A stretch of DNA of 64,000 nucleotides from Pochonia chlamydosporia 170 (GCF_001653235.2 NW_019154043.1:186001-250000); one strand, 5' to 3'; positions 31,953-43,042 are shown, counted from the first letter of the stretch. Numbers and translations are program-made. The notes: generated by a model not told the origin, from the letters alone.

Positions 31953-33391
31953 ATGGATACCATAACGCTACTAAAATTGTATAGCGACGATCTCGCTGCA
32001 GCAATTGAGAGACTTTCAGACGAGACCCGGACTGCCAAAGAACAACAAGACTCATGCCAAAAGCCACCACCTTATGCATGTGATGGGGCACAAGCAGCCA
32101 AAGCGGCGGTATTGTCAGCCAACGCCAAGATCAACGCGCTCGTGTGCGGCCCAACTCAGTTCCTTCAGCATCTAGCAAACCAGGTCTGTATCTCATTATT
32201 ATATCTAGTGTAATAGACGCGGCCCTAATCGTGATATCATAGACTGAGATCCTGGCTTGCTTGCGCTGGTTGGGCGAGTTTCAGATCCTCGCCTGTATAC
32301 CCTTGGTTGGAAGCGTCTTGATCGAGGACGTAGCAAATCTGACAAACGTGCCCGAGACGCATCTCAGCAGGATTATCAGACTGACATCGACTGCTGGCTT
32401 TCTTGAAGAGCCGGAACCAGGCCACGTAAGCCACACGCCATTATCAGCTTCGTTCTTCTTTTCACCCTCGCTGCTTGATGCGGCCATGTTTCTATCCGAA
32501 TGCGTGGCTCCAGCAGCTCTGCAAATGACCAAGGTTACTCACGAGTTTGGTGATTCCGGGCGGTTCAATGAGACGGCTTACACACTGGCCTTGCCTGTTG
32601 CAAAGCCATTCCATACCATGCGATCTGGAGCGCCGAAACTAAATCGCCAGTGGTGTGCATATCTCCAATATGCTGGGGGACTTCCCAACTGTGACGACGT
32701 TAATAGCATTCTCAAACAGCTATCTTGGCATAACATCGGGAGTATGCCGGACACGCATATAGTTGAGGTATGGCCAGTGCAGTAATACATAGGATCAGCA
32801 TATTCCTGGCTAGCTAACCACATTTGAGTATGATGACAGGTCAACGCGCCATCGGTGTCAACATCAGTGACCCGATGCCTTGTAGAGCTGCATCCGACCC
32901 TGCAATTGACTCTACAATTGGCCGACTTAGGACCACAGAGCTCGCAGGATATTGGGTCAAAGGACCTTGATTCTCAGGTTACTATTAGCAGACGTACCCC
33001 CGGTGCTCGGCAAACCGCAACAGACGCAGCAGTCTACATCCTTCACTTGCCTTTGACGTCGCCGAGTTCAGTACTTAGTGAGCTGCTGGTACATCTTGAG
33101 GTTCTCCGTGAAAGAAGGGGTATTATGCTTATCTGGACGGCACGCATGCTCCCAGAGCCAGGAACACTTACTGATCCTGAACTTGAAGCCACAGCTCGCT
33201 CTCGAGATCTGGCGCTGCTTCAGTTAGCAAATGAGGGAGAAATGGAAGTTTGTAGCCTCATTAGTATGGTTGAAAGAGTCAGAGATAGCATGGGAAGGCT
33301 TGTAATAGCCAAAGAACTACGTACGAGTGGCAATATGGTTGCTGCTTTGGTGGTCAAGTACCAACCAGGTCACCCAAACCACAGAGAATAA
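31953..33391 (+). CDS. AflS/MdpA-like pathway coactivator (O-methyltransferase-fold, probably non-catalytic)
   Basis: Three exons, 31953-32183, 32243-32767 and 32840-33391, introns 59 and 72 nt, all joins in phase 0; 435 aa, very near the length of AflS. The N-terminal half has the winged-helix dimerisation region of plant-type O-methyltransferases (NVPETHLSRIIRLTSTAGFLEEP). The part corresponding to the SAM domain starts HIVEVNAPSVSTSVTRC, where no glycine-rich SAM motif (DxGGGxG) is visible. AflS/AflJ and MdpA proteins share this pattern; they bind AflR-type activators rather than methylate. It lies directly after AflR paralogue 2. A catalytic role is unlikely but not excluded. Confidence 0.85.
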
Positions 33392-34036
33392 TGAATCGTT
33401 CCAAAAACATAGGGACGAGAAAAAGATCAAATACATCTCTACAAATGTTGATACACACGCTACGGCCATTTTCCGCGCCCCAAAGTGTAATACTACGTGC
33501 AATAGGTCTATACGGCTGCCCATACGGCTGATGTAATGCTGGTTTTGTCACACGGGACGGTCTTTGAGTCTTTAATATTGGTTACATAAAAATACCACAA
33601 AGACAGGTGGTTACAAAACAACACCAGAAGGTAGGAATTAGATCCTAAGGCCCTCAGCCCAATGGCAGGATTAAATAGGGATCCCAAGGATCAGTCCGAC
33701 TTAAAAGAACCGAGGGGCTTTGGTACCAAAGGAACTTATGTGTGAATTCAGGCTATTTGCTCCAAGCCCAGAACACTGCCCTCGTCACAGGTTCACATAC
33801 ATGTGTAGTGAGACTTCGTTTCACTTCAATGTTAGCTTTATCATTAGATATTTGATGGCTAAAGTGGAGCTTACGATGAGTATCATCCCTACTGAACACG
33901 GTTTAATGTACTTCAAGCGACCATCTAGTCCACCGAAGAGGTTTGATATAGCAGGTGAACGCCTTCCTTTGTAACAGGAAGTTGCAAGGCTAAATGATCA
34001 GAAATGAGCTTCGGTGATCCAGGACCGCCATGAGGA
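33392..34036. other. Intergenic region with second 18-bp repeat
   Basis: Holds the 3' end of the coactivator gene and the second repeat copy. The remainder shows no coding features. It may contain remnants of an inserted element that also brought the ankyrin fragment. Confidence 0.35.
33546..33563 (+). repeat. 18-bp direct repeat, copy 2
   Basis: Identical to 31033-31050 and in the same orientation, so the coactivator gene lies between two copies 2.5 kb apart. Confidence 0.6.
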
Positions 34037-34486
34037 CATGTGGAGGTAGTTAAGCTGCTACTCAAGAAGGGAGCTAACATTGCGACTGTGGATGATATTA
34101 GCACCACTCCGCTTTTTGTAGCATCAACGAAAGGACATTTGGAGGTGGTCAAGGTGCTGCTCGAGAACGGGGCTAGCACTGCGACTGCAAATATCACTGG
34201 AGTCGCACCGCTACATGTAGCAGCAAGGTTGGGACATTTGGAGATGATCAAGCTGCTACTCGTGGAGGGAGCTGCCATTGAGGCTGTAGATGATAATGGA
34301 AGGAGTCCGCAAGTCGAAGCATCAAGAAGAGGACATGTAGAGGTGGCTGAGCTGCTATACAAGAAGCGAGCTGACATTGAGGCCGCAAGCAAGAAAAAAG
34401 GTGGCAGAGAGCTGGTACCGTACAGGGAGTACCAGTTTGTTACCACAAGAGTTGTTGGAATATCTTCGGCCGCTGCTGGCTGGTAG
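34034..34486 (+). pseudogene. Ankyrin-repeat gene fragment
   Basis: About four ankyrin repeats are readable: GHVEVVKLLLKKGAN, GHLEVVKVLLENGAS, GHLEMIKLLLVEGAA and GHVEVAELLYKKRAD, with TPLFVAS and APLHVAA cores between them. In-frame TGA stands at 34031-34033, just before the first GH, and there is no ATG at the start of the open part, so the N-terminal side is lost. The C-terminal tail (LVPYREYQF) has no recognised domain. A remnant of a larger ankyrin protein is the simplest reading. An upstream exon cannot be ruled out. Confidence 0.65.
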
Positions 34487-35461
34487 AGGGAAGTAGCGGG
34501 GTTTTTATATATTGTGACTTCAATGTTTGGTTGTGACTCTGGTTCTCCCTCCTCTCCTTCAACCATAGTTATGTAGTTAGTCGTACCAAATAGGCCAATA
34601 AACACGTCAACATACCAGCCGTTTTTTCTGTCGGTGGGGTCTTGCACATTTTACCAACTATAAAATGCTAATATTGGACATGTCCTTCTTATCTTATTGA
34701 GAGTACGGCCCCAGACTGCATATGGAGACAACTGTCACTGGTCAGATAGCATAAATACTTTGAAACCACCTGAAGTTCTAGGTAGCAGGAGTAAGACAGC
34801 ATACCGTTTGCTATCACATCAAGTCAAGGAGGACAGCCGCCGCATGTCAGCTGTTTTGGCCCATACCCCTTGCGAGACTCTTCTTCTCAAGGTCTTTTAC
34901 TATCAACTGTCTAGTAGGTTCTCGTCTACGCCCAGCGGCCAAGTGTTGAGCATCCTGCCGTGTTACATGCCTGTTTCCCACGCAGAACAGCGATGTCACT
35001 TCAGGCGTCTGTAGATCTGATCGAGTTATCCTGCGGCCGGTTGGCGGTCTCGCTACTCGAGCCGGTGCTAACGCTGCCAATACTACCGACCAACTCCAAC
35101 AAGGCTACATCCCTGGATTCATTTTTTCATAAACCCCCGGCTACGGCGGTGCACATGTAAAAATCATTAAACCTGTCGATGCTTCCAATCAAGCCTCAAC
35201 GCTTACTGGCTCTGCCGAAGACCTCCCTTTCCATGTTCCCATACTACTAGCAACCGTTCACCACTACCCTGTAAGAATGTGCGTAACGTATGGTGGACAA
35301 GAATGGTTGAAAGCTCCTGCCAATAAATTATTACTTCGAACGCATGGGCCCGGTTCAGTTGATCCACTCCGCACACGCGCTTCAATATGTCTGATTCCCG
35401 TACAGGAAGTCAGCATTGAAGTTCTCTGAGCAGAGTCCCAACTCGCAACATTCTTCCACTC
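34487..35461. other. Intergenic region
   Basis: About 1 kb without supported features between the ankyrin fragment and the phosphotransferase gene. It probably marks the right flank of the gene cluster. Confidence 0.35.
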
Positions 35462-36886
35462 ATGCCATCACCTACACTGCTATCTGCCAAAGCGTCCGAG
35501 TCCATGGCGAGGCCTAACATACAACACGTGTCTTCGCTCGAAACATACTTTGACGAAATTGAAGTGACTAATGGCGATAATGAGTGCAGAGTTTGGTCAG
35601 AGAAGCTTCTCGATGCCATCGCCGAGCTAGCCGCCTTTGTTGCTAGCCGTAGAGAAGGAGGTCCTGCCACCGAGTATGTTGAACTTCTTAAGGGATCTTT
35701 CAACATGAGCTTTCGTTTCAGATTCGATGACGAAGGACCCGATGCAATCATTCGGTTTCCGAAGCCGGGGCACACAGCTACAGCCCTCAGAGACGAGAAG
35801 CTTGCCAACGAGGTCAGAATCATGGAGTACATCAGCCAGAATACCACCATTCCTATTCCTCGTATTCATAGCTGGGGCACTACTGCAGAGAGTTCACAAC
35901 AGTTTGGTCCCTTTATCATTATGGATTTCGTCGAAGGAATGCTCTTGTCTGAAGTGCTGAAGCGCCCCACAGAAAGCGATCAAGAGGACTTTATACTAAA
36001 CCCCGACGTCGACAAGACAATGTTAGAGAAGGTTTACCGTCAAATCGCAGGTTATATTCTCCAACTCTCTCAGCTACATTTTTCTCACATCGGGTCCATC
36101 TCCAAAGAGCCTACCTCAAACGAGTGGGTGGTTACCGGCCGGCCGGTGACATACAACATGAATGAGCTGGTATCTGTCTCGGGTTGCCCAAGTGACAATT
36201 TCCCGACAACAAGCTTCAACTCTGCAGCAGACTACCTGAAATCTGTTTCTGTACTGCACTTGGATCATGTGTGGGCACAGCACAACATTGCGGACAACGC
36301 GGAAATTGCAGAAAAGCGATATATTGCTAGACGCCGAATGCCCCAGCTCATTGACAAATATTGTATCGAGAATACCGGACCATTTCTTCTCTTCTGCGAC
36401 GACTTGCGTCCATCGAATATTCTGATTAATCCAGACACGCTTGAAATAACCGCATTGATCGACCTTGAGTACACAAATGCCATGCCAGCACAATTCACGT
36501 ACGATCCCCCGTGGTGGCTTTTATTATCTGGCCCGGAATTTTGGCTCGATCGTGGTTGTCTCGAAGAATTCAACAGCCTTTATGAGCTCAGAATGGAACA
36601 GTTTCTTCAGGCGTTAGAAGAAGTTGAAAGTACGTCATGCACCGGGAAGCAGCTCGAGCCGCCACTTTCTGCGAGGATGCGTGACTCGTGGGCAAATGGG
36701 AGATTCTGGTTCAACTATGCGATGCGAAAGAGTTTCGAGTTGGATTCAATCTATTGGGCGGTGTTGCACGAGAAAGATACTGAACATGGTCAAGAGGAGT
36801 ATCCGGAGATGGAGAAATTCATCGCCACAAAGATGGAGCAGCTGGAAAAGTATAGAAAGGAATGTGCAGCTCGTTCCTCAACATAA
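35462..36886 (+). CDS. Aminoglycoside phosphotransferase (APH)-fold kinase-like protein
   Basis: Single exon, 474 aa. The N-lobe has a glycine-containing strand (LLKGSFNMSFRFRF), a probable ATP lysine region (IIRFPKPG) and an acidic helix (KLANEVRIMEYI). The hinge reads FIIMDFVEGMLL. The catalytic loop is FCDDLRPSNILI, where the histidine usual in HxDxxxxN is replaced by cysteine, though aspartate and asparagine are kept. The metal motif is DLEYT. Fungal genomes carry many such proteins of unknown substrate; true antibiotic resistance is not implied. Nothing links it to the anthraquinone genes except position. Confidence 0.85.
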   Translation: MPSPTLLSAKASESMARPNIQHVSSLETYFDEIEVTNGDNECRVWSEKLLDAIAELAAFVASRREGGPATEYVELLKGSFNMSFRFRFDDEGPDAIIRFPKPGHTATALRDEKLANEVRIMEYISQNTTIPIPRIHSWGTTAESSQQFGPFIIMDFVEGMLLSEVLKRPTESDQEDFILNPDVDKTMLEKVYRQIAGYILQLSQLHFSHIGSISKEPTSNEWVVTGRPVTYNMNELVSVSGCPSDNFPTTSFNSAADYLKSVSVLHLDHVWAQHNIADNAEIAEKRYIARRRMPQLIDKYCIENTGPFLLFCDDLRPSNILINPDTLEITALIDLEYTNAMPAQFTYDPPWWLLLSGPEFWLDRGCLEEFNSLYELRMEQFLQALEEVESTSCTGKQLEPPLSARMRDSWANGRFWFNYAMRKSFELDSIYWAVLHEKDTEHGQEEYPEMEKFIATKMEQLEKYRKECAARSST

Positions 36887-37195
36887 GAGATTGTGAAAGA
36901 TGTCCATGCCGAGAGGGAGAAAGCTTACCGAGAATCAACGCGGCAGATAGAGGAGTTGTACGCGATAGATTATTCCCCAGGACATCTGTAAAGTGGGATA
37001 AGTGCCAGTACGAATGTCGAAATGGTTTCTTTCAGCAGGTATATATTCATCAAGTCTACATCAAAGGCACACTCTAAAGACAGTGATATATCTGTTTTCA
37101 TAATCCACGGGGAAAAGAATACCGTGAAAAAGATAGCGCTACAGAAGTGTGCCGTCTCCGTATCCAAAAGCCTCCCTCCTCAGTCATCTCCTCTG
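36887..37195. other. Convergent intergenic region
   Basis: About 310 bp shared by the 3' ends of the phosphotransferase-like and threonyl-tRNA synthetase genes. Nothing else seen. Confidence 0.4.
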
Positions 37196-39457
37196 TCAGA
37201 TGGAGTTGACCAATCTCCGCTCCTCCTTCAACAGCACAAGGCGCTTGACGACGTCATCTAGATCAATCATGGCCCCCTTTTGCTGACTGGAAGTATCATC
37301 CCGATTTCTAATATTGACCGCACGCTGCGCAATTTCCTCAGCACCCACAACCATGACAAAGTTGTACTGGGCCAACTGCGCCGCCCGAATCTTCTTTTGC
37401 AATGTGTTACCCGACACATCGACATCAGCATATAGCTTCGCATCGTGCAAGATATCTCGCACCTCCCTGGCATAGTCTTCCGCTTCTTTCATAATGGGTA
37501 TGACCATGACTTGACGTGGTGAGAGCCAGAAGGGCCACTTGCCGGCAAAGTGTTCAATGATGATGCCCAGGAAGCGCTCGAAAGAGCCCACGACGGCACG
37601 GTGAATCATGACGGGTCTTGCCATGCCAGACGGAATGCTGCCCTCTTCTGCCCCCTCGGTTTTGGCCTGATCGGCCACAGATTCGCTGGTACGGTAAAGG
37701 AGGTTGAAGTTCTGGGGAAGTTGGAAGTCGAGCTGGATTGTGGCGCATTGGAATTCTCTACCCAAGGCATCGTTGACTGTGACATCGATCTTAGGTCCGT
37801 AGAAAGCACCATCTCCGGGATTAAGAACCCAGTCATCGCCCCTGAATTCTTTGAGTGCGTTCTTGAGTCTCTCCTCAGCAGCATCCCAGTCGGACAATTT
37901 GCCCATGTAAGAGTCTGGACGAGTGGAGAGCTTGAGCTTGAAAGAGAATCCGAACAGGGTGTACACGTGAGTCATGAATTTGAACATGCCTCGAAGCTCG
38001 TCGGTGACTTGGTCGATGGTGCAGAAAATGTGCGCGTCATCTTGCTGGAACTTGCGGACTCTGGTGAGACCACTCAGCGCACCAGAAGCTTCATTGCGAT
38101 GAAGAGCGCTGAAATCAGCGACTCGCCAGGGGAGAGACCGATAGGACCGCTCTTCGCTGGCAAACATGAGAGCGTGGCCAGGGCAGTTCATTGGCTTCAG
38201 AGCAAACAGCCTCTCCTGTTCCAATTTTGCAGTCTCGTCAGCCTTCTTGTCCGTTGGTTTGTCTGTGTCTTTGCTCGCATCTGGGCTAGAGGCGGGCGCG
38301 GTATCAGGTGCTGTAGTGTGCTTCAACGGTACGCTGAACATATCCTCCTGATAATGTTGCCAGTGGCCCGAAGTTTTCCAGAGCTGGACATCGTACATGA
38401 GAGGCGATTGCACCTCGTCGTAGCCACGCATCCAGTATTGTTCGCGGAGCATGGACTGAATGGCGTTAAAGATACGAGTACCGTGGGGGAGAAAGAATGG
38501 AGAGCCTGGAGAGAGCGGACTGAACCAGAATAGCTTCTGGTTTTTGCCAATAAGCTGATGGTCGCGCTTCTTGGCCTCTTCCAGATAGGTAAGCCAGGCC
38601 TTCATTTGGTCATTCTTGGCGAAGGCAACGCCAGAGATACGCTGAAGTGAGTCATTGGCTTGGTCACCCAAGAAATAAGCTGAGCTGTTACCCATGATTT
38701 TGAAAGCAGAGATCTGTTTGGTGTTTTGAATGTGCGGGCCGGTGCAGAGATCGACGAGCGAGCCGTTGCGGTACACGGTGGTGGAACCGCCATCGGGGAC
38801 GAATTTCTCGATGTAGTGCATTTTGTACTTGGAGTATCCAAATAGCTTTCGCAGATCCTCTTTGCCAATCTCGACTCGCTCGAAGGGCTGCTTCGCTTTG
38901 AAGAACTTCTTTGCCAACGACTCGAGGACTGGGCGATCTGTCTCCTTGACGGCGTCTCCTTCTTGCATAGCCATGTCATAGAAGAACCCCATGTTGGTTG
39001 GAGGGCCATGGGACAGCCTACAGCCATAATGGTGCTCGCAAGCCTCTCCGAGTACGTGAGCGGCTGAGTGCCAAAAGACAGCACGACCCTCGGGATCAGC
39101 CGAGGACAGGTAGGAGACACTGCTGTCCGCTTCCAAAGGCCTGGTAAGGTCCCACACCTCGCCATTGACCTTGGCAACGATAGCCTCCGATGCGATGGTC
39201 TTGGGGGCATGTTTCAACAATTGACCCGGAGTGGTCTCCCAGGCAGTAGCAGAGACCTCAGTCACACTATCCGGTCCGACTGTGAGCGACACAGTGATGG
39301 GGTTTCGGGGTTTCGCAGCTACGGCGTCGTCGTGTTTCTTCTTGAGCTCCTCGAAGAGCGCGTTTCGCTCGGTAACGAAGCTAGGTAGTCGATCGCCGTC
39401 AGACTGTGCTGGGGGACCACCCCTCACGGGGATATCGGCGGGTGCGGCAGCGGCCAT
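37196..39457 (-). CDS. THS1: Threonyl-tRNA synthetase
   Basis: Single exon, 753 aa. In order: N-terminal extension, TGS domain (about 50-120), editing domain with HSAAHVLGEA (HxxxH) and the later CTGPH, class II catalytic core with the zinc-site cysteine in ALKPMNCPGH, motif 2 around LHRNEASGALSGLTRVRKFQQDDAH, motif 3 near RAVVGSFERFLGIIIEH, and a C-terminal anticodon-binding domain. A low-complexity insert rich in Ala, Asp and Lys precedes the CPGH region. It charges tRNA-Thr in the cytosol and perhaps, from an alternative start, in mitochondria. This is a housekeeping gene and a natural right border for the cluster. Nothing suggests that it is a second, resistance-type copy. Confidence 0.97.
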   Translation of the reverse strand: MAAAAPADIPVRGGPPAQSDGDRLPSFVTERNALFEELKKKHDDAVAAKPRNPITVSLTVGPDSVTEVSATAWETTPGQLLKHAPKTIASEAIVAKVNGEVWDLTRPLEADSSVSYLSSADPEGRAVFWHSAAHVLGEACEHHYGCRLSHGPPTNMGFFYDMAMQEGDAVKETDRPVLESLAKKFFKAKQPFERVEIGKEDLRKLFGYSKYKMHYIEKFVPDGGSTTVYRNGSLVDLCTGPHIQNTKQISAFKIMGNSSAYFLGDQANDSLQRISGVAFAKNDQMKAWLTYLEEAKKRDHQLIGKNQKLFWFSPLSPGSPFFLPHGTRIFNAIQSMLREQYWMRGYDEVQSPLMYDVQLWKTSGHWQHYQEDMFSVPLKHTTAPDTAPASSPDASKDTDKPTDKKADETAKLEQERLFALKPMNCPGHALMFASEERSYRSLPWRVADFSALHRNEASGALSGLTRVRKFQQDDAHIFCTIDQVTDELRGMFKFMTHVYTLFGFSFKLKLSTRPDSYMGKLSDWDAAEERLKNALKEFRGDDWVLNPGDGAFYGPKIDVTVNDALGREFQCATIQLDFQLPQNFNLLYRTSESVADQAKTEGAEEGSIPSGMARPVMIHRAVVGSFERFLGIIIEHFAGKWPFWLSPRQVMVIPIMKEAEDYAREVRDILHDAKLYADVDVSGNTLQKKIRAAQLAQYNFVMVVGAEEIAQRAVNIRNRDDTSSQQKGAMIDLDDVVKRLVLLKEERRLVNSI

Positions 39458-40408
39458 CGTGTCTTTGGACAGGTCAGTGGGAGATATAAATGTTTCCCAG
39501 ATTACACCGAGATGGGGGAAAACTGAGGCTCAGAATGGTCATGACCACCGAACCGTAAGGGCAGTTGGGGGAGACGGGGAGCCTTGAGTTCGAGTTATAT
39601 GGGATGAGGATATGATCGATCTGCCTACCAAAACAATGTCACACCAGTTGGGCCTCTTGGTTTTCTGCCTTCGGCAATTGGTCTTGGGGGCTCGAGCCTC
39701 TAAACTTGCGGGCCCTCGACGCGTCAATTAATCGAGAATATGTCTCCGGCGCGAATGACACTGACGAGAAGAGATGCAGGCTCTAGTATCTCGGAAAGGC
39801 GGAGAGAGCAGCAATACCACACCAAGGGGTCAGCTGTCCATTTCATCGCGGGGTGAAAATTATTATGCGTCAAGATTGACAAGATGGAGGGGTCGACGAG
39901 ATTCAGCCCCACCAACTTTCAAAAGTGGGGTCTTCAGGAACCAAGGAAACACCCGACTTTGAAGTTTTCTCAGGACCCAGGTCAAAAATTATCTGTGGAA
40001 TGGAAGTACCTACCCAGGCATTTAAATAGCATGGGTACTTCAGGCACAAGGGCACAAATTGTTGTTCGCAACTTTGCATCACCCCAAGTACACCAGACTT
40101 GACGATATGTCGATTCCACCTCCACACCTGAGAGGGTGTTCTGTAGCAACAGCTTAGCAACAAGTGAGTCCCTTTACATAGATATTCCTAAGAGACGATC
40201 TAATCTATATTGATCTTGAGTGTGAGGAAGCATCCGGTATAGCATGTCAACTTCCATGGCCGTAATTGCATCAGAATCTATTCAGGATAATAGACGAAGC
40301 CAGTTACAAGTTGTAATGATAGTCCCTTCGCGTGATCAGTTAGAGTCGCAGGCCCAAGTCGGCGCATTCGTCCGGGTCCCAAGGCTTCTTAGCCTTACTA
40401 AGATCAAC
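39458..40408. other. Intergenic region upstream of threonyl-tRNA synthetase
   Basis: About 950 bp. A GATATAAAT element lies some 25 bp before the synthetase ATG on the opposite strand. Frames in this stretch have no family features. Confidence 0.35.
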
Positions 40409-42147
40409 TTATGTTGCCCACGCCGGGCTGGATCTTCCCCTAGACCCAGAAGGCACTGCATACTCGAGAACAGATTTCTCAAGTTTAAACGGTGGTGCCA
40501 AGATGAGAATGTCTTCATCTACTCCCCACTCCTTGCCTGGCATCTTGACAAAGTATTCTGGCCGTTTGAGTAATTCCGGCCGAGCCTTGCAGATGGCCGC
40601 ATGTGTTTTCCGCACCAAAGAAAACATTTCATCGTAATGCCGCACATGAAACCCTTCATTTCGTGCCAAAAGCGCCTTGCTTTGTTCTGCGTTGTACTGA
40701 CCGAGTCGGTAATACCAGATATTATACTGCGTGAGGCTGACATCAATGTCGTATGTGGTATCTAGCTTTGTCCGTTGGAAAAGGGCTTGCATGACTGCGA
40801 TTGCGCCGACGAGACCTGTTTGATAGTCCGAATTGGCTGAGCAAATACCAGTTAGCTGATGTGCCTTTAGATTCAGAATTTACTCACGAAGTAAAGGCAC
40901 TACAGGCTCGTTTAATCCCAGAAATTTGCCTTGTAGCCATGATATGCCCACCAAGCAGTCGCTGATCTGCTGCCAGCCAGACCTATATGCCAGCGGCCCT
41001 TTAAAGCCGTAACAGTTCTCGCGGACGTATACTAGTTTCTGGTTGATTTGACGCAATGACTCGGAATTGAAGCCATGTTTACTCAACACGCCAGGGCGGT
41101 AGCCGTCGATCAGAACGTCGGCGCCTTCAACAAGCGCTTCAAAAGCCTTTTTCCCCTCCGCTGTCTTCAAATCGATGTTTGTATCCTTCTTTCCCGCGCT
41201 CAGGTCAACCCACGTGCCACTGACGTCCGGTAGGTTCTGATTCGACACTTTGATGACGTCGGCACCAAGAACTGCCAGGATTTTAGAGATTACAGGAGCA
41301 GCTATAACACGAGAGAAGTCAATGACACGTATACCCTCCAGTGGCTTGAGTTTGTTCGACTTTTGTTGTGGCCAAGTACTTCGTGATGCGGCAATTGGCC
41401 TCATTGTCCAAAGTGGTTCACCAGACATGATTTTCCCGTGTTCCGAGGCAAAGAACTCTTCGGGTGTCAAACATGTCACCCCTGCTTGCCTAAGGTCTTC
41501 GTTCGCCGTCCTTTCCAAGTATGTCGCGTCATACTGTGCTACTTTATCACTGAAAATCTTGATGGCCTCCTCGCGAGTAACGTCTTGCTCTTCAACACCA
41601 ACCATACCCATCGTAGCGGTCGCGTTCATAGAGCCATGCAGATGGTACCATTTGCCATCTTTGGTTTGGTAAACGTTCGTTGCTTGCTGGTGGATTGCCT
41701 TCGACATGTTATACAAGTCACCCTTCTTTAGCTCAGCCATCAGTGGACCATTTTGTAAGGCTGGCTCGCCATTGATCGTGGGAAGCACAATCGACTCTAG
41801 GAAAAGAGTGGCGAGGTCCCTGTTATGAGGAGAGTAGTCAGCAGTGTGCCAAGATACGGCTATGGCCAGCTTCTAATTACTCACGTATCAACCTCGGCGT
41901 TTTGGTATTCAATATCGTAGCGATCTGCGCTGATTGCGCTCCCTGCAGCCGCTGCAAGAGCAGACAACGCAGATGCAGACTCCGTGATTTTGCATGGTGT
42001 CGGAATGAACGGATTTGAGTCGCTGCCTGTAATTTTTACATGTTTGGCTGCTTCCACGAATTCCTTAGGCAGAGACAGCTGGCTATTGATGAGCAGATGC
42101 TCCTCTAGGATGCGGTGGCTCTCCCGTTGAACAGAGTACGTTGCCAT
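40409..42147 (-). CDS. CoA-transferase family III (CaiB/BaiF) protein
   Basis: Three exons on the minus strand, 42147-41885, 41819-40888 and 40836-40409, with introns of 65 and 51 nt and GTGAGT donors; 540 aa. The start MATYSVQRES is chosen because upstream codons in frame look like leader sequence. The family signature KPLEGIRVIDFSRVIAAPVISKILAVLGADVIKV, split here only by being in the middle of the chain, is followed by DLKTAEGKKAFEALVEGADVLIDGYRPGVL. The last exon gives NSDYQTGLVGAIAVMQALF. Members move CoA between carboxylic acids or racemise 2-methylacyl-CoA. The substrate is unknown. Confidence 0.9.
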
Positions 42148-43042
42148 GACTTGATATGTTGGTGCCAAAGTGGTGCTAAGGGAGAGATTGAACAGTTCAT
42201 GAGATTTATGTTTTATGCTGACGCGGTTTTGTTTCAATCGTGTCTAATGTCAGATTCGGAACTCCTTGGTCTGCGGGGTCACTTTAGAGTAAGCCGGATC
42301 GGTTTCCTCGGCATTTAGTCCAGCCTGGTGTCATCGGTTTTACATGTAGCACCAAATGGGAAGTGACAAAGCGAATTTCTTTACTCCGTATTACGTATGG
42401 TGCAAATGTGAAATTGGAACGGAACTTTAACATACACCCCGCCCAAAGGTCCACGATATGCTCAGAAGCATGGAAACTCCGTGGCCCTGGGCTCGGGTCC
42501 CCATTCCCGTGTTCCATATTTTCCAGTGCGATCGCTAGGGGGTTGTCTTGGCTAATCGTAGGGGCGAATTGAAGATTGGGTGCGCTTTGTTAATGGTAGA
42601 TACCCCAGCCGTAACACAACAGAACTTGCATGTCACCGTCAAGATGTCCTATTGCCTGGCAAGTGTAGCAGCAACACGAGAACACGATCTGGTATTATAT
42701 TATAAGCTAGACTACGATAATATGCTTATTCAGCTTTAATACGTTTCAAAAGCCTTAAAGCTTGAGTATGGGAACAGTCGCTCAATGCAAAGCAGGTCTA
42801 ATTATCCGGGTCATGTCAAGTTATGAGCTCATTCACAATACTCCAACAAGAAGGAGACGGAAGAGGTTGAGCAATCGAATTAGCATGAGACCATTGAACT
42901 ATATAGACGCTGTGTATTATTGCAGGGAACAAGCAACCGTCCACCCTACTAACAGTCCCAAACCATGCTCATCAAATCCTATTTGCAGTGAGATGGAAAC
43001 GGGTCATCATTGACAGCAAAACCATATCTTCGGAGTCTAGCT
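42148..43042. other. Intergenic region
   Basis: About 900 bp with only short frames lacking features. It holds the promoter of the CoA-transferase gene and the 3' end of the small secreted protein gene. Confidence 0.35.

Noticed and set aside
31953..33391. Coactivator gene as an active O-methyltransferase
   Set aside because: No glycine-rich SAM motif is visible, and length and position after an AflR-like gene fit AflS/MdpA proteins.
33925..34647. Open frame of 240 codons on the minus strand
   Set aside because: It is the complement of the ankyrin repeats; its Ser/Thr-rich periodic sequence is a by-product of the repeat.
37550..38533. Open frame of 327 codons opposite the threonyl-tRNA synthetase
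   Set aside because: The opposite strand encodes conserved synthetase motifs across the whole stretch; the antisense product looks random.
37196..39457. Threonyl-tRNA synthetase as a self-resistance copy for a cluster product
   Set aside because: All motifs are standard, anthraquinones are not known to target this enzyme, and it lies outside the cluster.
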